A stretch of 64,000 nt of DNA. It comes from an uncultured Chitinophagaceae bacterium (GTDB lineage Bacteria; Bacteroidota; Bacteroidia; Chitinophagales; Chitinophagaceae). Each line of letters starts with the position of its first letter. Position 1 is the first letter of the stretch. The stretch covers positions 1-64,000 of the forward strand of contig CALJNC010000007.1 of assembly GCA_937981995.1 (NCBI GenBank), written 5' to 3'. The position numbers were made by a program, and so were the translations under genes. Of the stretch, positions 58,901 through 64,000 are shown piece by piece. Under the pieces are notes generated by a model. The model was not told the origin of the DNA. It saw nothing but the letters and a program-made list of their open reading frames with translations, and searched no databases.

Positions 58901-60406
58901 TTAAAACCTAAATCCAACGGTCATAGAAATGAGAGTATTTCCAGTTTGCACATTAGCTGTAGGAACTGCAGCAGTTCTTGCCAAGGTATGCGTTGCATCT
59001 TCCGCTTGTGAAACTAAGTATCTTCCGGCAAGATCAAGATAAAAACCTCTTGCTCTATAGCCTAATCCTAGACTACCACTATGTGCAGCACCATTAGAAA
59101 ACTCCTCATACGGATTGCCATAAAAAGCATAACCACCGCGTATGGCTAATTTATCTATGCGCGCCTCAGCTCCTACTCTTAGGTTAAAGGCATTTTGATA
59201 CGTGTTTTGAATTGCATCGTTTACCAATTGTTCAGCTGCTTCAAAACCATTGTTATATCTATACTGCATGCCTTCGTAATTTACCCATTCAAGGTCAGCA
59301 CTTACAAATCCCTTTTTACCAAAAATTGCTGTACCACTTGCAATGGCTTTCATAGGAGTACTAAATCTATATTCAAATAAATTACTTTGATCTGGCACAT
59401 ATGTATGTATTGAGGATCCTGTTCCCAATAGATTTTCTGTATTTGATTCAATTTCAAGATTACTTACATCCGTAATGCTATACCAAGTAGGTGTGTGTAC
59501 AGCAAGGCCAAAACGCATGGCATTACTTGGCTTAAAAATGGTTCCTAACTTTAAGTTGATACCCGTTCCTTCAATAGACACATTTTGAACTAAGTCTACG
59601 TAGTCAAAGTCATTATCTAAATCTCCTGAATTATCATCCTCAGTTAAAATTTCTGTTTGATTATAACTTACGATAGGTATACCAACAGATAAACCAATCA
59701 ATAATTTTTCATTATAATTTGCACCATAGGTAAAATTCAATTCATTGATTCCACCATTTCTTCTAATTGTTTTAGAACGATTTAAGCCACCTGCATAGGG
59801 CACAAAACTTGCCGCTTGCGTTGTATCATTAAAATCCTGATCAATTAGATACGTTTGATATGCTCCATAAGCACCTTCGCTTACAACTTGTAATGAGCCG
59901 TCATTTAAACCTCCTGTATTATTAATTTCTTCGGCAAAATTTTCAACGAACGAACTCGTATTATCAATCCCCTGATACGAAAAATCAGAATGAATATTAG
60001 CTAAACGATTAAAACCAAAAGCAAAGTTCGAAGTTTTCCATTTGCTTCTTTTATAGCGCTTTCCTTTTTTAGCTTTGGCTACAACATAAGCTGCTTGATT
60101 AAAATTCATTTTACTATCGGTAGTCTTGTTTGAATTACCTTGATATTCTCCATTTGTATTTGTTACAAAAACATTAGGTGTGAAAGTCAACTCAGATCTA
60201 CGGTATAATCCTATGCCCGCAGGGTTGTTATTTATAGCTCCAAAATCAGCACCTAAACTTCCAGTGGCGCCACTAAGTGAAATATTTCTTGCTGTTCCGT
60301 ATTGGTAGGTTCTACCTAGTAAAAGTGCATCATTTTCATCTTGTGCCTGGGCAAACAATCCGAAACATAACGCTCCCAATACAATTGTAATTTTCTTGTA
60401 CATCAT
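58901..60406 (-). CDS. OmpP1/FadL-family outer-membrane protein
   Basis: This 501-residue protein has a signal peptide (ending AQA-QD). The start 'ARNISLSGATGSLGADFGAINNNPAGIGLYRRSELTFTPN' matches the OmpP1/FadL family, whose N-terminal hatch carries the NPAG motif. Fourteen-stranded barrel character is visible through 'GFVSADLEWVNYEGM', 'IDKLAIRGGYAFYGNPY' and the end 'TGNTLISMTVGFRF', a proper barrel terminus with final Phe. FadL proteins pass hydrophobic compounds across the outer membrane. Substrate unknown. It lies 66 bases after the Ser/Arg-repeat gene on the same strand, behind a terminator. Confidence 0.9.
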   Translation of the reverse strand: MMYKKITIVLGALCFGLFAQAQDENDALLLGRTYQYGTARNISLSGATGSLGADFGAINNNPAGIGLYRRSELTFTPNVFVTNTNGEYQGNSNKTTDSKMNFNQAAYVVAKAKKGKRYKRSKWKTSNFAFGFNRLANIHSDFSYQGIDNTSSFVENFAEEINNTGGLNDGSLQVVSEGAYGAYQTYLIDQDFNDTTQAASFVPYAGGLNRSKTIRRNGGINELNFTYGANYNEKLLIGLSVGIPIVSYNQTEILTEDDNSGDLDNDFDYVDLVQNVSIEGTGINLKLGTIFKPSNAMRFGLAVHTPTWYSITDVSNLEIESNTENLLGTGSSIHTYVPDQSNLFEYRFSTPMKAIASGTAIFGKKGFVSADLEWVNYEGMQYRYNNGFEAAEQLVNDAIQNTYQNAFNLRVGAEARIDKLAIRGGYAFYGNPYEEFSNGAAHSGSLGLGYRARGFYLDLAGRYLVSQAEDATHTLARTAAVPTANVQTGNTLISMTVGFRF

Positions 60407-60430
60407 AGTTTATTTGTTCTGTTGTTTAGT

Positions 60431-60461
60431 AAAAGGAAGGCATCTTAATTCAGATGCCTTC
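60431..60461 (-). terminator. Terminator after the Ser/Arg-repeat gene
   Basis: GAAGGCATCT pairs with AGATGCCTTC (10 bp, loop TAATTC), with TTTTA on the minus side. It separates this gene from the OmpP1-like gene. Confidence 0.7.
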
Positions 60462-60472
60462 TTTGGTTTTTA

Positions 60473-61975
60473 TTATCTACGGCGACCACCACCTCCGCGG
60501 CTTCCACTTGATCTTCCGCTACTTCTACTAGGAGAAGAGTAAGAGCGACTTGGTCTGCTACTGCTGCGGCTAGGAGAAGAGTATGAACGACTTCTGCTTG
60601 GCGCTGAGTAAGATCGGCTTGGACTACTGCTACGACTTGGAGAAGAAGTTGAACGACTTCTGCTTGGATTTGAGTAAGAACGGCTCGAGTTATTAGATCT
60701 TGAAGATTGCGTTCTAGTTGAGCGTGTGCTACGACTAGGCGTTGATTGTGATCTGCTTTGTGTTCTTGTTCTGCTCGGTGTACTTCTTTGCTGCGTGCGA
60801 GAAGGACTTGAGTAAGAACGGCTTGGTCTTGTACTACGAGTAGGAGAAGATTGTGTTCTTGTTCTACTTGGCGTACTTCTTTGAGTGCGAGTAGGAGTAG
60901 TTGATCTACTATTTCTATTCGTTCTAGTAGGTGCAGTTCTCGTTGGAGAAGTTGTACCTCTGCTATTTCTGTACGTTCTTGTAGGTGCAGTTTTTGTTGG
61001 AGAAGTAGTCCCTCTATTATTTCTAATCGTTCTTGTAGGAGAAGTTGTTGCTCTATTATTTCTAATGGTTCCAGCATTTCCTCGATTAGTGCGAATTGCA
61101 CCATTATTAATTCCTCTGTTCGTACGTACTGTACTTCTGCTAATTGTACTATTAATACCTGTTCTATTTGCTCTGGTGTTTAACCCAACATTACTAGCTG
61201 ATCTTACTCTACCACCGTTGGTTACACCATAGGTGCGAGATAATCTTCCACGGTTATTTATACTACGTGTATTATTTGATCTTGTGTTCCAAGAATTTCT
61301 TGGTCTGTTGCTAAAGTTATTTGATCTTCTACCAGCCCAGTATCCTTGGTTAAATCCATTATTGAATCCACCTCGGTTCCAACCACCGCCGTAGAAGCCT
61401 CCGCCTCCCCAGCCCCAGTTATTCCAACCGCCGCCATAGAATCCATTGCCCCATCCGGAGTTAAATCCGCAGTAACCATTACCCCAGCCTCCGCCAAAGC
61501 CTCCAAAGTAGTTCCAACCAGGTGCTCCCCAGCCATATCCACCGCCATTCCAACACCAGTTGTTCCATCCCCAACCAGTTCTGAAACCTCGGTTCCAACC
61601 AAATCCACCTCCGTAACTGTAAGGATTACCCCAGCCTCTAAAAGCAGCAGGTCGTCCCCAACCGCCACCCCACCAGAACGGATCCCAGTAAAAGCTATTA
61701 AAGTAACCAAAGTTCCAGCCTGGACGGTTAAAACGTCTGATACGAGATGCGTAATTATATTCATCATCATCGTAATCTATAGTACCATCATCGTAGCCAC
61801 TATTTTGGCCGCGCTGCTGGTTATTAAAATCTTGGTCATTGCTACTACGTCTAAGCTTTTGCTCATACGTTTCTTCTCCAGAAGTAATTTCATACACATC
61901 ATCATAGGTCTGAGCCATAAGTGATATTGGAGCCAAAAAGAGAATGACTGTTAAAAGGGTAATAATTCGTTTCAT
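60473..61975 (-). CDS. Exported two-block low-complexity protein: Gly/Trp/Asn-rich then Ser/Arg-rich
   Basis: The protein has 500 residues. Signal peptide (ending LMA-QT), an acidic stretch, then about 130 residues rich in Gly, Trp, Asn, Phe and Tyr ('GGGWNNWGWGGGGFYGGGW'). After residue ~235 come about 265 residues of Ser/Arg/Thr/Asn/Pro repeats ('SPSRSYSAPSRSRS', 'TSPTRTAPTRT') ending in GGGGRRR. It resembles the RS domains of eukaryotic splicing proteins only in composition. As an exported protein it is more likely an adhesive, polyanion-binding or shell-type surface protein. The start at 61975 gives a normal signal peptide. Function unknown; codon repeats make this locus prone to copy-number change. 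Confidence 0.72.
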   Translation of the reverse strand: MKRIITLLTVILFLAPISLMAQTYDDVYEITSGEETYEQKLRRSSNDQDFNNQQRGQNSGYDDGTIDYDDDEYNYASRIRRFNRPGWNFGYFNSFYWDPFWWGGGWGRPAAFRGWGNPYSYGGGFGWNRGFRTGWGWNNWCWNGGGYGWGAPGWNYFGGFGGGWGNGYCGFNSGWGNGFYGGGWNNWGWGGGGFYGGGWNRGGFNNGFNQGYWAGRRSNNFSNRPRNSWNTRSNNTRSINNRGRLSRTYGVTNGGRVRSASNVGLNTRANRTGINSTISRSTVRTNRGINNGAIRTNRGNAGTIRNNRATTSPTRTIRNNRGTTSPTKTAPTRTYRNSRGTTSPTRTAPTRTNRNSRSTTPTRTQRSTPSRTRTQSSPTRSTRPSRSYSSPSRTQQRSTPSRTRTQSRSQSTPSRSTRSTRTQSSRSNNSSRSYSNPSRSRSTSSPSRSSSPSRSYSAPSRSRSYSSPSRSSSRPSRSYSSPSRSSGRSSGSRGGGGRRR

Positions 61976-62232
61976 ATCGATAAATTTTTGTTTTGTTGGA
62001 GCGGTTTGGCCCAACGGTTTCTGCGTTTGTACTAAAGTAATACATTTCGAATCTTTTGAGCTGAAACAATTGTTAAAACAAGGGTTTGCGCTGTTTTTAT
62101 GTTGTGTTTCTGGCTTCATTTTCATGTATATTACTTGTGTTTTCCCTTAAGAGACTCTTTTCTTAAGTAAAAGTTTAATTTATAGGGCAAAAAAGTTTTA
62201 TTTTGATGACTTAATCATTTGGAAACGAAGAT

Positions 62233-63711
62233 ATGTCAAAAGGAATAACGCCAAGAGCAGAGAATTATAGCAATTGGTATAACGATATTGTGATCAAAGC
62301 TGGATTAGCAGATCATAGTGATGTGAGAGGGTGTATGATTATAAAACCCTACGGATACGCTATTTGGGAGAATATGCGCGATGCATTAGACAAAATGTTT
62401 AAGGAAACAGGACATATGAATGCTTATTTCCCAATTTTTGTGCCCAAAAGCCTTTTTGAAGCTGAAGAAAAAAATGCCGAAGGTTTTGCCAAAGAATGTG
62501 CTGTGGTAACTCACTATCGTTTAAAAAATGATCCGAATAATGAAGGAAAGCTAATTGTGGACCCTGCTGCTAAGTTGGAAGAGGAATTGGTTGTAAGACC
62601 AACATCTGAAGCAATTATATGGAACTCTTATAAAAAATGGATTCAGTCTTACCGCGACTTGCCTATTTTAATAAATCAATGGGCTAATGTAGTACGTTGG
62701 GAAATGCGTACGCGTTTGTTTTTGCGCACTGCTGAATTTTTATGGCAAGAAGGTCATACCGCCCATGCAACCAAAGAAGAGGCAATTGAAGAAACAGAAA
62801 AAATGAATAATGTGTACGCCACTTTTGCAGAGGAGTGGATGGGCTTGCCGGTTATACAAGGTTTAAAATCCGATAGTGAGCGTTTTGCAGGAGCTGAGGA
62901 AACCTACTGTATCGAAGCACTAATGCAAGATGGTAAAGCGTTACAAGCAGGAACATCGCATTTCTTAGGGCAAAATTTTGCCAAAGCCTTTGATGTAAAA
63001 TACATGAATAGCGAGAATAAGGACGAATATGTATGGGCTACAAGCTGGGGCGTAAGTACTCGATTGATAGGTGCATTAATCATGGCTCATAGCGATGATA
63101 AGGGCTTAGTACTGCCGCCTAAATTAGCTCCGTACCCAGTAGTTATTGTTCCTATTACCAAAACAGACGAAGGAAAAGAAAAAGTACTTGCTATTGCAAA
63201 AGAGATTCAAAACAACTTAAAGCAAAAAGGAATTCAAGTAAAAATAGATGACGCAGATAATGTGCGCCCAGGTTTTAAATTTGCTGAGTATGAACTAAAA
63301 GGTGTACCGGTACGTGTTACCATAGGCGAGCGAGATTTGGCAAATAATTTAATAGAAGTTGCACGTCGCGATACAAACGAAAAAGAAACAAAAGAAGTTG
63401 ATGGCGCAAGTGAATATTTAATTTCACTTCTAGATGATATTCAAAAAAATATTTTTGATCGTGCAAAAACGTTTAGAGATACAAACATTCGTGAAGCAAA
63501 TACATGGGAAGAGTTTGAAAACTTAATAGAAAAAGAAGGAGGATTTGTAAGCGCACACTGGGATGGCACAGCCGAAACAGAAGATGAAATAAAAGCTAAA
63601 ACAAAAGCAACCATTCGCTGTATACCATTAGACAACAAACAAGAAGAAGGCACTTGTATACTAAGTGGCAAGCCAAGCAAAGAGCGTGTACTATTTGCCA
63701 AAGCGTATTAA
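62233..63711 (+). CDS. proS: Prolyl-tRNA synthetase (short, archaeal/eukaryote-like type)
   Basis: The 492-residue class II synthetase shows motif 2/3 elements '[27 protein letters not shown]', '[18 protein letters not shown]' and '[36 protein letters not shown]'. The anticodon-binding and C-terminal zinc-like domains follow. It lacks the INS editing insertion of the bacterial-type ProRS, as expected for this form. '[18 protein letters not shown]' is the conserved start. Divergent from the Ser/Arg-repeat gene. Confidence 0.95.
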   Translation: MSKGITPRAENYSNWYNDIVIKAGLADHSDVRGCMIIKPYGYAIWENMRDALDKMFKETGHMNAYFPIFVPKSLFEAEEKNAEGFAKECAVVTHYRLKNDPNNEGKLIVDPAAKLEEELVVRPTSEAIIWNSYKKWIQSYRDLPILINQWANVVRWEMRTRLFLRTAEFLWQEGHTAHATKEEAIEETEKMNNVYATFAEEWMGLPVIQGLKSDSERFAGAEETYCIEALMQDGKALQAGTSHFLGQNFAKAFDVKYMNSENKDEYVWATSWGVSTRLIGALIMAHSDDKGLVLPPKLAPYPVVIVPITKTDEGKEKVLAIAKEIQNNLKQKGIQVKIDDADNVRPGFKFAEYELKGVPVRVTIGERDLANNLIEVARRDTNEKETKEVDGASEYLISLLDDIQKNIFDRAKTFRDTNIREANTWEEFENLIEKEGGFVSAHWDGTAETEDEIKAKTKATIRCIPLDNKQEEGTCILSGKPSKERVLFAKAY

Positions 63712-63731
63712 ACTAATTAGCAACATATGAC

Positions 63732-64000
63732 ATGAAACTGCTCTTGCTCAGAGATTATCTTATTTCTTGCCCTATAAAAAAGAGCATTGGGATAGATTGT
63801 TTTGGTTGTGGTTTTCAGCGGAGTATTATTTTACTTTTAGAAGGAAAGTTTGTTGAAAGTATTCAAATGTATCCTGCTACCTTACCCATGATTTTTTTAT
63901 GGGTTTATACATTGTGCCACCTAATTTTTAAATTCAAAAATGGAAGTAAGGTCATTAAGCTTCTTTTTATTTTTGGTGTACTTATCATTTTACTGCACTA
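63732..64000 (+). CDS. DUF2752-family small membrane protein (3' end outside window)
   Basis: The open frame runs off the window edge after 89 codons. The segment 'CPIKKSIGIDCFGCGFQRSIILLLEGKF' is the DUF2752 signature (C-P-x-K-x-x-G-x-x-C-x-G-C-G-x-Q-R). It is followed by hydrophobic segments 'LPMIFLWVYTLCHLIF' and 'LLFIFGVLIILL'. The family is small, membrane-bound and of unknown function. The start is 20 bases after the proS stop, so it is probably cotranscribed. Confidence 0.82.
   Translation, partial: MKLLLLRDYLISCPIKKSIGIDCFGCGFQRSIILLLEGKFVESIQMYPATLPMIFLWVYTLCHLIFKFKNGSKVIKLLFIFGVLIILLH

Noticed and set aside
60445-61104. Second minus-strand frame, Leu/Glu/Val-rich, overlapping the Ser/Arg-repeat gene
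   Set aside because: Ser/Arg codon repeats leave other frames open. The chosen frame has a signal peptide and the overlapping one has none.
61346-61924. Plus-strand frame rich in Ser/Thr/Pro opposite the Gly/Trp-rich block
   Set aside because: Shadow of GGN/TGG codons read backwards; no promoter or family match.
61976-62232. Possible T-box or other aminoacylation-sensing leader before proS
   Set aside because: Only one 7-bp hairpin (CTTAAGA/TCTTAAG, 62145-62166) is seen, with no T-box motif or terminator. T-boxes are not expected in Bacteroidota.
1-64000. CRISPR arrays, insertion sequences, prophage, tRNA or rRNA genes
   Set aside because: No regularly spaced repeats, transposases, phage genes or cloverleaf-like segments were recognised. 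Repeats present are in-frame coding repeats.

Overview
This window is an AT-rich chromosomal segment of a Bacteroidota bacterium. The type IX secretion/gliding machinery (PorU, PorV, GldE, GldK, GldL, GldM, GldN), secreted proteins ending in T9SS type A-like sorting domains, a TonB receptor with a carboxypeptidase-like regulatory domain, DUF6452/DUF6048 envelope proteins and the 30-residue AURKAIP1/COX24-like ribosomal peptide all point to this phylum. So do the promoters, where TAnnTTTG -7 elements recur upstream of starts, and the A-rich leaders that lack Shine-Dalgarno sequences. No rRNA, tRNA, insertion sequence, prophage or CRISPR array was seen. I cannot place it below phylum; a Chitinophagales/Sphingobacteriales-like lineage would fit.

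Layout. 1-2.1 kb: the 3' part of ileS, then a Lys/Ala-repeat protein fused to a DksA-like domain. 2.1-12.2 kb, minus strand: fabH, a small repeat protein, ispF-porV-porU, then gldE-ssb-mutY. 12.2-20.8 kb, plus strand: an information-processing block with an HU/IHF-like protein, a TPR protein, the bS22-like peptide, RNase G, PnuC, a secreted esterase, rpsO and pnp. It is followed by a zinc-ribbon microprotein candidate and a lipoprotein. 20.8-29.2 kb: a PQQ-propeller lipoprotein (minus), then uppS-bamA-two Skp/OmpH paralogues (outer-membrane biogenesis), rpsA and a 48-residue membrane protein.

29.2-40.2 kb, minus: a VWA/repeat protein, a stand-alone transketolase N-terminal subunit, an M36 protease with a sorting domain, and the gldKLMN operon behind a near-consensus promoter. 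40.6-51.5 kb: an outer-membrane protein, korB-DUF6452-DUF6048, a TonB receptor, a repeat-rich T9SS cargo, a double-parvulin chaperone and a thioredoxin-fold protein. 51.6-64 kb: rlmD-nudix-SDR (plus); DUF1761, RapZ-C, APH-like kinase, M28 peptidase, alpha/beta hydrolase, an OmpP1/FadL-like protein and a Ser/Arg-repeat protein (minus); then proS and a DUF2752 gene cut by the window edge.

The functional theme is envelope biogenesis. BamA and the Skp paralogues insert outer-membrane proteins, SurA-like parvulins chaperone them, PorV/PorU and GldKLMN export and process sorting-domain cargo, and several cargo genes lie close by. The most interesting unexplained signals are: a structured leader with competing helices upstream of RNase G; structured leaders before rpsO, pnp and rpsA; a pair of identical 13-bp dyads upstream of the TonB receptor; -7 elements lying only a few bases before start codons; apparent non-AUG starts; an H1-like/DksA fusion; a GldE lacking its last domain; a split kinase/RapZ-C pair; and orphan halves of two two-subunit enzymes.
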